Below, one piece after another: positions 28,301-38,420 of a stretch of 64,000 nt of DNA. The translations under genes and the position numbers were made by a program. Within the stretch, counting starts at the first letter, position 1. Every line of letters begins with the position of its first letter. The notes under the pieces were generated by a model that saw nothing but the letters and a program-made list of their open reading frames with translations, searched no databases and was not told where the DNA came from. This DNA is from Brachionus plicatilis (taxonomy: Eukaryota > Rotifera > Eurotatoria > Ploima > Brachionidae): assembly GCA_010279815.1 (NCBI GenBank), contig QEOQ01000246.1, forward strand, positions 504,662 through 568,661, written 5' to 3'.

Positions 28301-29819
28301 AATAATGTTTACTGTATANNNNNNNNNNNNNNNNNNNNNNNNNNNNNNNNNNNNNNNNNNNNNNNNNNNNNNNNNNNNNNNNNNNNNTCCGTAAAAATGC
28401 CAATATCAGTATGTCAAATCAATAATGTTTACTGTATAAACTTATCTGTATCAAGCATTGTAAATTTTGGTACAAAAGAACAAAATATTAAAAGTGCCAA
28501 AGCTTAAGTTCTGAAGGACCAAAACATGTTCTGTAAATTGTAGCAACTGATACATCCTTTGTACCACCAATATACTGATTCTGAAAAACTCAGAAAATTT
28601 TAAATTCGGGATATTATATTATATCAAAAATCCAACTCAACTTTAAGAGGTAGTACAGAGAATGTATAAATTGCTACAATTCACAGAACATGTTTTATGC
28701 GGTCTAGATTAAAGCTCTAGCGTTTTTTATATTTTGTTTTTGTTTTTTGTACTAAAATTTACAATTTTCTGAATTTTGCAGAATTTTGCAGAATCAGTAT
28801 ATTGGTGGCACAAAGGATGTATCAGTTGCTACAATTTACAGAACATGTTTTGGTCCTTCAGAACTTAAGCTTTGGCACTTTTAATATTTTGTTTCTGATC
28901 TTTGTACCAAAATTAGCAAAATGTAAAAAATTTTACATTTTTACATTTTCATATTTTTAGATTTTTTGTGCATTATTTCATAAAATTTTTATTTTTAATT
29001 TTGCTAACTAAATAATTTGAAAGAGTTATTTTTTTATTTTCTGAAATATTGCACAAAAATCTAAAAATATGAAAATGTAAAAATTTAAAATTATTTTCAT
29101 TTTGCCCCAAAATTTACAATGCCCTGCATCATTACACCAATATATCCCCAGTTATGGGATATTTTTGGTAGGATTAAAGAATGCTTGCCCAGAACAAACA
29201 ATTTTACCGAAACTTGACATTATACATAATGCCTTTAGTTAAATGTATTCAAAAGAGAATTTTGCAAATTATAGCGAAAATTTGTCTGAAATTTTAGATT
29301 TTTAGAAAAAAACTTGCTAAAAATTGATTTTTAATTGCTAAAATAAACTTGCTAATTTGAATATACTGATTTAGACACTGCTCAAATGAATCGCCCCAAA
29401 AAAAAGGAGAAAAAAAATTTTTAATTTATTTTTTTTTTCTATTCAATTTAGATTTGACCTCGATGGGCTCGAAAGTGTATGATGGCGACGCAGCAGCATC
29501 GGTCTACATGCCTGTTGGCGCCAATTCTGTTCAAACCTACAATAGCAATTATCTGCAGTCAAAGTATAGACAAAAGGGCTCTTATAACAAGTCGTTGGAC
29601 GTGGTCTTTAGACGGAGATGGCACGCGCTCAGTCAGGGCAAGGGCAATCAGCTGAAGCAGAAGCCGCGCGTCAAAGTCAATGACATTTTTTTGCACCAAG
29701 TCAGCAGCAATATACAAAATGCGCATCGACAATCCAAATTGTCTTTTTACAGCAGTAATGGAGCGTATGGTAACCCGAATCAGACCAATGAGCCTACTTA
29801 TAACATCAACGATGTTTAA
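10330..29819 (+). CDS. chitin synthase with N-terminal myosin motor domain
   Basis: Polymerises UDP-GlcNAc into chitin at the membrane. Twelve phase-consistent exons: 10330-10470, 11340-12346, 12679-13332, 13387-13432, 13511-13566, 14710-14971, 15769-16005, 16937-17745, 17809-18010, 19518-21087, 22488-25298, 29452-29819; 2720 residues. Residues about 30-740 form a myosin motor with P-loop [10 protein letters not shown], switch [11 protein letters not shown], switch II DMSGFE, FVRCLKPN and GKTKVFLKMW. An IQ-like motif ([12 protein letters not shown]) follows, then a charged Asn-rich linker (about 802-1070) and multiple transmembrane helices. The family-2 glycosyltransferase core has ALDGDVDF (about 1887), [16 protein letters not shown] (about 1992) and QRRRW (about 2030), with WGTRE near 2212 and more helices after it. 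All catalytic motifs are present, so it should be active. A myosin-headed chitin synthase is typical of spiralians. Exons 10 and 11 are strikingly GC-rich. Reading through the last intron instead gives a short tail ending IIKSAL at 25327. Confidence 0.93.
10500..11010. repeat. three tandem degenerate repeats in chitin synthase intron 1
   Basis: The phrase GACC ATTAGAAATTAAATTTAA, preceded by TTATTTAGAC TT, recurs near 10525, 10690 and 10865. Each is followed by a similar A/T-rich stretch with CAAAAATGTAGTTTAAATTTTG. The unit is about 170 bases and the copies are diverged. Confidence 0.7.
14478..14660 (+). other. coding-looking island inside chitin synthase intron 5
   Basis: An ATG-initiated frame of 60 codons ([13 protein letters not shown] ... 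DKKCDKK) lies in the intron between exons 13511-13566 and 14710-14971. Its middle has balanced, codon-like composition ([17 protein letters not shown]) unlike the surrounding A/T runs. A GT follows the AAAAA near 14657. Inclusion as a cassette exon would insert Asn/Lys-rich sequence beside the motor's FVRCLKPN. I cannot show that it is spliced. It could also be a relic or chance. Confidence 0.3.
21100..22420. repeat. minisatellite-like repeats in chitin synthase intron 10
   Basis: From about 21106 to 21850 a unit containing TTATTATTTATTTTATTATT, then AAAAAGTGTCGAAATT and CAAATAATTAATTAATT, recurs about eight times with variable spacing. From about 21930 to 22400 a second unit recurs three times, near 21935, 22140 and 22311. 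Its core is TTTACC TTTACCGAGCTA followed by GT or AT and TTCCT. The two arrays fill most of this intron. Confidence 0.8.
25328..25698. other. terminal intron start or short-isoform 3' UTR
   Basis: AT-rich DNA after the read-through stop at 25325-25327. Several AATAAA/AATTAAA-like motifs and no open frame are present. If the donor at 25299 (GGTAATAG) is unused, this would be the 3' UTR of a shorter chitin synthase message. Confidence 0.45.
25890..26130 (-). mobile_element. possible decayed DNA-transposon ORF start
   Basis: The minus strand opens with ATG at about 26128 ([20 protein letters not shown]) and hits a stop. A shifted frame then reads [20 protein letters not shown] and [18 protein letters not shown] before TGA. 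The pattern W.R.DTR.T..G.KR(F/Y)Y resembles N-terminal zinc-binding regions of Mutator-like or FLYWCH-type transposase genes, from memory only. It is broken by at least one frameshift and truncated. Confidence 0.35.
26478..27937 (-). mobile_element. 5'-truncated CR1/Jockey-type LINE in chitin synthase terminal intron
   Basis: The minus strand encodes the C-terminal half of a non-LTR reverse transcriptase: [38 protein letters not shown] and ARPHLEF, down to [16 protein letters not shown] near 26600. Its 3' end is a run of CTA triplets (minus strand) at about 26478-26492, typical of CR1-like tails. TAATTA flanks both ends (26472-26477 and 27938-27943) as a target-site duplication. The frame is interrupted by the Tc1/mariner element at 26722-27460. 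It is a dead copy lacking the catalytic domain. Confidence 0.85.
26722..27460 (-). mobile_element. Tc1/mariner deletion derivative inserted in the LINE
   Basis: Terminal inverted repeats of about 26 bases begin CAGTATGTTGCAAAAGTTTA, with one mismatch between ends. They are flanked by the TA dinucleotide at 26720-26721 and 27461-27462, the hallmark of Tc1/mariner insertion. The minus strand (27240 to 26971) encodes only the end of a transposase: [31 protein letters not shown] and KGGHFKY. The upstream DD catalytic region is missing, so it is a non-autonomous internal-deletion copy. Removing it with one TA rejoins the LINE reading frame exactly, which confirms its borders and makes it the younger insertion. 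Confidence 0.92.
28265..28438. other. assembly gap (69 N) flanked by the same sequence on both sides
   Basis: Ns fill 28319-28387. The bases just before the gap (CCGTAAAAATTGCCAATATC through TTTACTGTATA, ending 28318) recur just after it (28387-28438) with one base difference. The gap may therefore be a failed join of overlapping ends, or may hide more copies of a tandem repeat. Any frame crossing it is meaningless. Confidence 0.95.
28455..29125. repeat. compound inverted repeats in chitin synthase terminal intron
   Basis: GCATTGTAAATTTTGG at 28455 pairs with CCAAAATTTACAATGC ending near 29125. Within it, an arm of about 140 bases (28465-28605, including GTGCCAAAGCTTAAGTTCTG) pairs with 28750-28912. 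A further pair (28925-28960 with 29050-29090, core TCTAAAAATATGAAAATGTA) flanks a 90-base centre. Related words recur near 5350 and 39690, so this is a dispersed palindromic element. Confidence 0.75.
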
Positions 29820-30771
29820 GTCAATCAAATATAAGATGGTTTTTGGACTTTTTAATTTTTTTTAATTCCATTTTTAGCCAAATTTAATTTTAGATTTTTT
29901 TTCTTGGATTTTAAATCTCAATATAGTTTATTTAATTTTTTTTTTCATATTTTTTTTTGGCATGAATTACGCGAAATGAAGTCTATATATTTTTTCTAAT
30001 TTTTGAACAGGATTTTAAATTTTATATCCAAACAAAAGTTTTTGTTCGAGTAAGAGTTAAATTTTAAATTTATTTTAATAAAAACATTAGCAAACAAATT
30101 GTTTTGTTTTTTTTTCACGATTTTTAGAGAGCTAATTTTTTTTAATCAATTTTAGTGACATGTCACTAAATTCATGCAGATATTTATTTTGATAATTTAT
30201 AGCTTCTTTGGACATATATTTTTCATCTTTTTTGTAGCTAGAAACAAGAATTACTTAACAAATGTCATGAAAAACTTTTTTTTATTTTGTTTTTTTAAAC
30301 ATCGCCAAGACAGGCGTAATTTTTATGAAATAAATAATAATAATAAAAATAAGTAATTAGAAAGGTACGAACCATAATGAATGTGGTCAGAAATTAGTAT
30401 GGTTTAATTCTTTTTGCCTAATAAGAAATATATTTCAAATTCAAATTATTTTTATTAATAAAATTTATTTAAAGAAAGAAGAAAATTTTAATAAAAAAAA
30501 ATTGTTTTATACTGCGCGGAAGACCACTTGGCTCAAAACTGTCGGACAATTGTTAATATCTAAACAGAAGTAGTTCAGAACATATGATCTTAAAATTTTA
30601 AGACCAGAAATATATGGCCATCTTAAATTATTCGCAAAAAATAAAAAATTTAAAGATTTTATTTTATTGAATATTCTTTTCCTGAATATTTTGTATTTTA
30701 AAAACCAAAAATTAAATCAAAATCTAAATTTACTTATTTTTAAGCAAAAGTTAATTTCTGAAAACTTATAT
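29820..30771. other. 3' flank of chitin synthase
   Basis: AT-rich 3' UTR and spacer. AATAAA-like signals occur from about 30070 to 30345. The open frame at 30174-30356 is low-complexity and not supported as a gene. Confidence 0.45.
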
Positions 30772-31287
30772 AGCAAATTGAAGTTTGAGATCAAGATCAA
30801 AATATAAATTTTAATATTTTTTTTAATAATAGAGAAAAAATAAATTCCTTCCAAAGCAATAACTTAACATGTCAAGTCAAGTTTATTTTCATATTTAAAA
30901 TTTTAAAATGTCCATTTTTATTGAACTTCAATAATTTTAAATATTTTAATTGATTTTAATGAAAATTTACTTTTAAAGACAAAAATTGACTGCTTTAAAA
31001 TTCAAAATTTAATTAATTTGAATTATTTCAGTTTGAATGAATCGATATAAAAGTTATTAATTTAAATTTGTGAATTAACTCAACCTGAATTATTTAACTT
31101 ATTGATTGTTTTTGTTAAATAAATAATATATCAATCATTTTGATGTTAATTAGATAATGAACCATTATTTGACATGACATGTTTAGTATTTATTTCTTAA
31201 AAATTATAAAAATCATTAGATTAATTAAGTTCTAAAATTTTAAATGATCGTTTTAATCTTAAAATTTTATCTGAAACTTAAATTTGC
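30772..31287. mobile_element. MITE of the GCAAATTGAAGTTTGAGATC family
   Basis: It begins GCAAATTGAAGTTTGAGATC and ends in the reverse complement of a GGCAAATTTAAG-type terminus. The interior matches the copies at 41263 and 58277 in opposite orientation, including ACATGACATGTTTAGTATTT near 31175. No clear flanking duplication remains, so this looks like an older insertion. Confidence 0.75.
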
Positions 31288-32542
31288 CTCATAAAAATGA
31301 TGTTTTTCTATTTTTATCAGCACTAATTTCATTATTTCAAAATGTTGATCAGCTTTCAGAGTTTTTTTGAAATTTCTGAAGAACGATCATTTCACTTTTG
31401 GAAAAAATTGAACGAAATAGAAACGAAATAAATTAAAAATAAATTTAAAATAAATAAATTCAAATTTAGATCAAATTACCGACATCAGCCACAATGCCAC
31501 CAAAGAAAGTCGAAATCAAAAATTGTATTTGATCCGTATCATGAAACAACAGACAAACTAAGAAAAAGCTCCGGGTGGTATTTAAAATTATCTTGGAGCA
31601 GTTTGTCACATTCCTTTTTAGGACTGCAAAGATTTCGGATATTTTGAAGAAGTTAGAATTTTATTAATATTCTCACTTATATATAAATTATTAAAAAAAG
31701 TTTGAAATCAATGGTGTGATATCATTTTTTATATAAAAGGAAAAAAAAATCGATAAAAGATTTAAAACTATGGAAAGCTAGTCTAACCGGGTGACCATAT
31801 TTTTTTTATTGCTTATTATTTATACCTTTTTAACCCATTTCACCTATTTAGGAAGAAAACTTGAATTTTCTAATAAAATTATTTAATTCATTTAGATTAA
31901 TTTATTCGAAACAAAACAAGACTGAGTTTTAAAGAAGTCTAAAAAAAGGAAAAGTTAATCTTTACAATCATCACATAAAAATTCTTTTTTTGTTTTTTTT
32001 TTTAATTCTTTTGGTAAATAACTAAAACAAACTCAATTTGAGCACTCTACACAAGATAACCATTTTGACGTGTTCTCTTTCTCTTCAGTCATCTTTGTTT
32101 CACATGAGCTACACAATATTTCGGATTCTGATCAGTATAATTTTTTTTTTAGATTGAATTTCTTTGTTCTGTGACATGTTTATTTTAAGTTTATTTTAAA
32201 AAATTGGATATATTTTATGTTTGAAATAAAAACTTGGTTTTGAAAAAAAAAATTATTTTGAGAGTGAGAGAGAGAGAAAATAATTTTAAAATTTTTTAAT
32301 TATTAAAAAATAGCGTCACCGCATTTATTCGGTTAAATAGACTAATTCGGTTAAATGGGTTAAATAAAATATTATTTGGACTAATTGGGTGATTTTTCGG
32401 GCCAGTATGGTTTCGGACAAATATATTTAACCTTTTAAGCCCTAAAAATAATCCCATTAGATGAAGTCCTAAGGACAATACCTAAAATTCTCTTAGATAC
32501 TTTAACCTGTGCTAATTCTAACGAGCGAAATAGGTTAGAGCT
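31288..32542. other. spacer with possible coding relic
   Basis: Around 31470-31560 the + strand reads DQITDISHNATKESRNQKLY then LIRIMKQQTN and a stop. A second frame there begins MPPKKVEIKNCI. This looks like a broken coding piece of unknown family. A GA microsatellite lies at about 32260-32276. The remainder is AT-rich with nothing recognised. Confidence 0.35.
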
Positions 32543-32877
32543 GGCTAAATGTAATTTATTGTACATTTTAATATTTTTACATTTTTACATTTTTGAGAGA
32601 AAAAAAAAATTTCAAAATCAAAAAATCTAAAAAAATTCTCATTCAAGAAAAGTGATAATAAATTCGCAATTACTTAAAAAGGAGTTTTAGAAAAATTTAA
32701 ATGTAAAAACCAAGGATAATTTTTTGAAAATCCCTTTTAATTAATTGCGAATTTATTATTTCTTCTCTTGAATGAAAATTTTTTAGATTTTTTGATTTTG
32801 AAATTTTTTTTTTCCTCTCAAAAATGTAAAAATGTAAAAATATAAAAATGAAAAATATAATAAATTACATTTTGCTG
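32543..32877. mobile_element. hAT-like MITE with 8-base target duplication TTAGAGCT
   Basis: The left end reads GGCTAAATGTAATTTATT. The right end in reverse reads CAGCAAAATGTAATTTATT. The arms stay complementary for about 130 bases around a short centre. TTAGAGCT sits immediately outside both ends (32535-32542 and 32878-32885). An 8-base duplication and a CAG start on one end fit the hAT superfamily. It is non-coding. Confidence 0.85.
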
Positions 32878-33537
32878 TTAGAGCTTAAGTATTACCTAGG
32901 ACCCTAAAACACCCTTTTCCCGAATTAATAAATCACGAGTTTTTTACCTTATTAAGCGTAGTCGAACTTTAAGAGAAAAAAAAGCATGTTACGAATTTTT
33001 TTTAAAAATATATCACACATATCATTCGATTCCTCTCCTCGAGGTTTACATATTAAGATATTTTTTTAGTTAGTAGCTTTAAAAATGGAGGAGATATAGG
33101 GAGTTTTCAAATTCAGTCTCACTATTAACCCATAACCCTTTAGACTAGATTACCAATGTAATTATTTTTATATTTTTCTTATTTCTATTATTTTTTTTAA
33201 ATAAATTAATTTAATAACACTGATAGTTTAATTTAAAATTGATTATTTAATTACTAATAAATTTTAAAAAAATTGAATTGTAAAAAGATTTTCTTAGCCT
33301 TTCCTAAGATATGAGCGATATGTGAAAGAATTATTATTTTTTTCTAAGTTAAAGTCCAAAACGAGATACACAACATGACTTTGTATTAATTTTTAAGTTT
33401 GTAGATTTTTCTAATTAAATAGTGAATATGGAATGGTCTGACATAAAGAAATCAAAATCTTTTTATTTAAAATAAATTTCAAATTAAACTTAAACTGTCA
33501 TTTCTAAACGAAAAAATTGTATGAATTTTAGACTAAA
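32878..33537. other. spacer upstream of small gene
   Basis: AT-rich, with no ORF or repeat recognised. The last 100 bases would be the leader of the tentative gene at 33538. Confidence 0.4.
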
Positions 33538-34166
33538 ATGAGAGGCAAAAAAATAACAAGTTTAGAGGAACTGTTTCTTTTCTCTGAATCAATGAAAAAA
33601 GGTAATTTCTAAAATCTCCCATTAGAATTAAAAAAAAGAAATCAAATTCAGAACATGCAGTTTGCAATTGCACATTTTTGAAATACGATAGAAATGTTTA
33701 ATTAAAAATTTAAAGAGAATTTGTAATGTTGTTTTTTTTTTAAGAATATGAAATTTTTATAGAAAGATTGAAAAAAATCGAATCAAAAGTTAAAAGTAAA
33801 ATAAAATATGTAAAAATTATTTAACTTATTATTTGATTTTTTTAAGCTAAATATCCAAAAGAATATGAACATTTTAATCGAAAAATTGAAAATATGGGTT
33901 AAAATTAATTTTTTTATCAACTTAAATTAATAATTTTGTTATCAATTAACAATAAAGATAAAAAAGAACTGAAAATTTTCTGGGAAAAACGCTATTTGTA
34001 TGGCATATATGAGAATGAAAATCAAATCTTTAATGATCGTTTCAAATTCAATGAAGCAAGTCAGTTTATTTTCGATAAAATTAAAAAAAAAACTTATCTA
34101 TTCTTTTTAGATAAGTACTCAAAAATGAATGGTAGATTTTACAATCAACTAATTTTTTTAAAATAA
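33538..34166 (+). CDS. tentative small four-exon gene, unknown function
   Basis: Four exons with matching phase-1 junctions and GT-AG introns can be joined: 33538-33601, 33745-33795, 33847-33897 and 33958-34166. They give 124 residues. The protein starts MRGKKITSLEELFLFSESMK and is rich in Lys, Glu and aromatic residues, with no signal peptide or membrane helix. Exons 2 and 3 are the same length (51 bases) and encode similar units (EYEIFIERLKKIE and EYEHFNRKIEN), suggesting exon duplication. Introns are 143, 51 and 60 bases. I recognise no family. The A/T-rich setting could let such a model arise by chance. Four consistent boundaries raise it above noise but do not prove a gene. Confidence 0.4.
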
Positions 34167-34486
34167 TTTTAAAATTTTAAGCATTTTTCTATAATACATG
34201 GTTTTGATCAAAGTTTAATAAATCTTTTATTTTACTAAAAAAAATCTTTTGTGTTTGAAAAAAATCAAAATACTTTTAATTAATACTAAATGTTAATTTC
34301 AAAAAGAACTTGAAATTTATAAAATTGATTAATAAAATTATGAAAATTATGAAATTTTTTTTTTAAATCATCAATTAATTGAAAGAGTAAGAAAAAATTT
34401 ATCGTAGACATAGATACTAACTCAAAAAATCATTAAAAATTTATTTACAGCTCAACTTAACATTTTAGTTTAAGAAACTTATTTAT
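34167..34486. other. AT-rich spacer
   Basis: No coding or repeat feature recognised. Confidence 0.4.
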
Positions 34487-34844
34487 GTGGTTGTAAAGTT
34501 CGTTTCAATTCGATAATTTCAATATAGAAAAACTTGAATAACTTTTTTACTAAAAGAGATAATTTAGTTCTATAGAATGCTTAATTATAAGCAAATTTAC
34601 TTAATGCAGTAAAATAGATCTGCAAAATACTCTGCAATTTTCTGCATTTTGCATTCCATTAAAAAGAATTCTAATCAACTGTGCAAGTATATTGCAGAGT
34701 TTTTGCAGACATATATTTTCGGATTAAGCAAAGTTGCTTAAACATTAAGCATTTTACAGAACTAAATTATTCCTTATAGTAAAAAAGTTATTCAAATTTT
34801 TTTTAATTTTTCATTGATCGAATTGAAATGAACTTCAAAACCCC
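34487..34844. mobile_element. MITE with CTTATTTAT flanking duplication
   Basis: Arms of about 95 bases are inverted: AAGTTCGTTTCAATTCGAT at about 34496 pairs with ATCGAATTGAAATGAACTT at about 34816. The nine bases CTTATTTAT flank both sides (34478-34486 and 34845-34853). The left half-arm recurs alone near 35711-35790, a fragment of the same family. Confidence 0.8.
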
Positions 34845-35300
34845 CTTATTTATTTTTAATTTATTTAATAAAAATTTGATTTTCAAAATTTTTTTAATTA
34901 TTCAGAGATTATTTATTCTTTTAAACATTTATGTAAAGATAAAATTATAAGTATTTAAAAAATAAGCGATCTTGTGTAAATAGGTGAAAATTATCTGATA
35001 AAATAAAATGAACACCTGCCAATAAAATTTAAAAAAAACATTAGGATTTTTATTTATTAAAATATTAATTGATAAATTTTCTGTAGAATTCAGGATAAAA
35101 CTTAACCAAAATCTAAGTTAGCTAGCCGGTTTATCAATATTGTCGACAGTCAGTACCAGTAGATATCCTTATTTTTTAAGCAGGGTTGGTCAAAAGTCAA
35201 ACTCTTACTTTGGCTTAAAAATTGAAGATTTACTTTTAATTATAGATCAGAATTTGAAAAAAAAATAATATTAGAAAATTTTTTTTTAATCGGTAATGAA

Positions 35301-35379
35301 CAGAGTTGTTTAAAAGTCCCAAAAAGTTCAAGTCCGGACATGGACTTGACTTTAGACTTGTGACTTTTAAACAACTCTG
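35301..35379. mobile_element. 79-base hAT-type MITE with perfect 18-base termini
   Basis: CAGAGTTGTTTAAAAGTC at 35301-35318 is exactly inverted at the right end (35362-35379). GTAATGAA occurs directly before (35293-35300) and after (35380-35387). CAG ends and an 8-base duplication are textbook hAT. Related half-termini appear near 35183 (CAGGGTTGGTCAAAAGTC) and 39774 (CAGACTTGGGCAAAAGTC). Confidence 0.92.
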
Positions 35380-35387
35380 GTAATGAA

Positions 35388-36761
35388 CATAATTTAAATC
35401 AAAATCAATCAATTTTCTAACAAAAATAAATCAAAAAATAAAAATAATCTCAATTCAGACTCTTCATTTGACTTTTAATTTTCTAAGTATTATCATTCAC
35501 AAGATCCTTCAAATCTATTTAAAAAAAATTCAATTTTCTTAAAATTATGTATTTTCTTTATTTTTAAAAAATTACTTTCAAGTGGATGAAAGGAAGGACT
35601 AAGTCTCCTTCCAACCAGCCAAGACTTTGATAAAAAATTTTAATTTCGCTTTTACTTTTGAGCAACTTTGCCTATAAGGCGTTTATTGAAATAAATAATA
35701 AAAACAAAAGTGTGGTTTTGAAGTTCGTTTCAATTCGATCATTTAAATTCAGAAAAACTTGAATAACTGCTTTACTAAAAGAAATAATCAATCAAATATT
35801 GAATATAGGATGGTATAACATTAAGTAATTCAAATTTATTAATTTAAAATAAATCCAAAATTAAATGAAAAATATTAAACGAAAAAGCAAATAAATTTAT
35901 TACTAAAATAGGAAGCAACAAAAAATAAATAAATTTTGAATAAATTTAAAATAGATTTAAATAATTGTTCTTAGGAAAAGAGTATTCTCAATTATCATTT
36001 TAAAATTTTAAATTTTGAATATTAAAATTGACTTTAATTTCCTTAAAAAATTTAACCGACTTAATTTAGCATAGAAACTAAAAATCAAAAAATTGATAAA
36101 ATTATATTGAAAACTTTAAGTTTTATTTATAACATATATATGAAATCAACTATTAGATGAAAAAGAAAGAAAATTTTGTTATAAACTAAAATGAAAACTT
36201 GAAAAATCTTAAGTTATTTTTAAAACAAATCTGACTTAAAATTAAAATACTTTGTTAGTTGTTTACTTAAAATTTATTTATCAAATATTTTTAGGAATTG
36301 AAATATTTTGTTTTTAAAAATATAAAAATTATTTTGAAATTATTTATTTAAAAAAAAGGTTCTATTAAATTTATTTATCAATTTTTTGTCTTTTTGACTC
36401 TTCGATTATTTAATTTTAATAATACATTTTACTTAAAGATTCAAGTTTTAAATTCAAAATAAATTCTTTAATTCTTGAAATGTTGCGAAAAAGTTAAATC
36501 AAAAGTGCATCTGAATTATAATTATCTTTTAAAATTGATCAAAAAATTTTTTTTCCGTTTTTTATTTGGTTAAGTTCAAATAAAGCTAAAAACAAAAAAG
36601 GGAAAATAACAGAAAATAAAATGCTAAAATGGTTTGGTTTAATTACAACATTAATATAAATTCTTTATTTATCAGTTGATTAGAATATATTACAGTCATT
36701 TTGATGCATTATGATGAGATTGAGTAAAAAATATTTTCAGTTTTATTTTAATTTAAATTTT
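35388..36761. other. repeat-bearing spacer
   Basis: Contains the half-copy of the 34487 MITE at about 35711-35790. The rest is AT-rich with no gene recognised. Confidence 0.4.
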
Positions 36762-37086
36762 TTAAAGAAGGTTACAACAGCCAATCATGCTATTTCTTTC
36801 ATTTACTGAAATGTCTTTGTTGAAGTTTTTTTAATTTTATATTTAAATTGCTTAATTTTAGAATACCTGTGATTTCTTTAACCCAAAGTGTAGAAAAATG
36901 ACATAAATTTCTAGAATCTGGAATAAAAAATTGACAAACTTTTATATACTTTGATGCCAACAAAAAAATTTAACCTTGAATGAAATCATCAATTTCTTTT
37001 GCAATTTCATCACAAAATTCTTCTTCTTCTAGTTCGCATTTTTCCTTTAAAAAAAATAATTCAAAATGAAAGGTAATATTTTTCAT
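36762..37086 (-). CDS. tentative small three-exon gene, unknown function
   Basis: On the minus strand three exons join with consistent phase: 37086-36975, 36917-36867 and 36805-36762. Donors are GTTAAA and GTATTC; acceptors are TTATTCCAG and CATTTCAG. The product has 68 residues: an N-terminal MKNITFHFELFFLKEKCELE, an acidic stretch (EEEEFCDEIAKEIDDFIQ), then DSRNLCHFSTLWVKEIT and a Cys-containing tail. No known domain is recognised. The acceptors are pyrimidine-rich and the first exon has codon-like composition, but length and setting keep confidence low. Some 330 bases away on the other strand is another coding-looking exon (37430-37575). Confidence 0.35.
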
Positions 37087-37429
37087 ACTAAAAGCTACCA
37101 TTTTTCAATTTCATTCGAAAAATGAGTCTTAGATTATTTTAATATATTTTCAAATAAATAGTCAACAATTATTTGAAAAAATATTTTTTTTAATGTCACT
37201 ATAAATTTAAAGAGTTAAAATGTTCTATGTTAAATTAATTCTTCAAGTTAAGTCAACTTCTTTTTTTAAGGTCTAAAATTTAATTTTAAAAATTTCGTTT
37301 GAAAATTGAATAATATCTGAAAAATATGCTCAAAAAAATTGTTTTGAAAAATATTCCATTCAGGATTAAATAAGATAATCAACAGAAATCATCCATTTCT
37401 GTCTATACTGATCAGATAAATAAAAAAAG

Positions 37430-37575
37430 AAGAAGTTGAAAGAGTATTGATAGATTATGAACGTGTCAAACAAGAACAGACAAAACTAAACAAAGAAAAA
37501 CTTTTCCAATTGGAACTCATAAAGATTCAACAAAAACACTCAAACGATTCAAAAGAAATTTTTTTCGTTTTGTAA
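37430..37575 (+). other. coding-looking terminal exon, parent gene unknown
   Basis: After an AG the frame reads EEVERVLIDYERVKQEQTKL then NKEKLFQLELIKIQQKHSND and ends with TAA at 37573-37575. The heptad-like, Lys/Glu/Gln-rich sequence suggests a coiled coil. Such tails follow Myb/SANT-type domains in some transposon-derived genes. A stop lies just upstream in the same frame and no joining exon was found. Confidence 0.3.
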
Positions 37576-38149
37576 TTAAGAGCTATAAAAAATTCACATC
37601 TTTTTTTTATTTTTAGGATTTTTTTACTGAACTTTTCATTAAAGATTGCAAATTTTCATCACAAAATTTAAAAAAATTAAAATAAAACAAAAAAGAATTT
37701 AAATAGTCAGTATTATCATAATTATTTATTTTAAAATTTTAGAAGAAAATTTTTTAATTTAGTAATTTTTTTGTTAGAGAAAACAAAACTAAAATGTGAA
37801 ATTAAATGAAAAGATGCTGCTTGAGAATTTCATAAGTTATAAACTTCATGAAAAAATACAAATATTATCATCCACCTAGAAATTGAAAAAAAAAATTATT
37901 TTTTTTTTTAATCTTTTCTTCTCGATTTGAAATATTTAGAAAAAGTAAAGAATTTTTTAAAACTTTAGACCCATCTTTTTTTCAATAAAATTCTTTTTTT
38001 TATGTTTTTATTTTATACGTAAAATTTAATAAAAATGGTAAAATTATTTTTAAAAAAAGGGGAAAAAGTCAATTCAAAAAAAAAATTTTTTGGGCTTTTA
38101 TAAGTATTTTATCATTTTTTAACGTTCATTTACGATAGACTTGAAATAA

Positions 38150-38420
38150 CTCTCAAATGCGAAATAGAGTCTAAAACCGAAAATATTTGGTAATCTTTAT
38201 AAATCCCTAATTAGATCAATTTTAAATTATTCTTTTCCTTGTTTAAATTCATATTTGAAACTAATATCAGAAGAAAAAAGGTCATTCAAAATCAGTTCGG
38301 TCTTATATTGAGCCAAACATCTCCATAAAAGGATCAGGGTAGGATTGAATCACTCTGTTCCATTAGTTGTCAAACTGGTGGATAAATGAGGTATCGAAAC
38401 AAGCTGCCTACAAATTTTTA
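38150..38420 (+). mobile_element. LINE fragment, same family as 45230-45790
   Basis: The stretch ATTATTCTTTTCCTTGTTTA and flanking words match 45455-45530 closely, but with frame-breaking differences. It is a decayed copy of the C-terminal reverse-transcriptase region that is still partly open at 45332-45640. Confidence 0.75.

Noticed and set aside
30174..30356. 60-codon + strand frame after chitin synthase
   Set aside because: Low-complexity Phe/Asn/Lys composition from A/T-rich DNA; no splice or start context.
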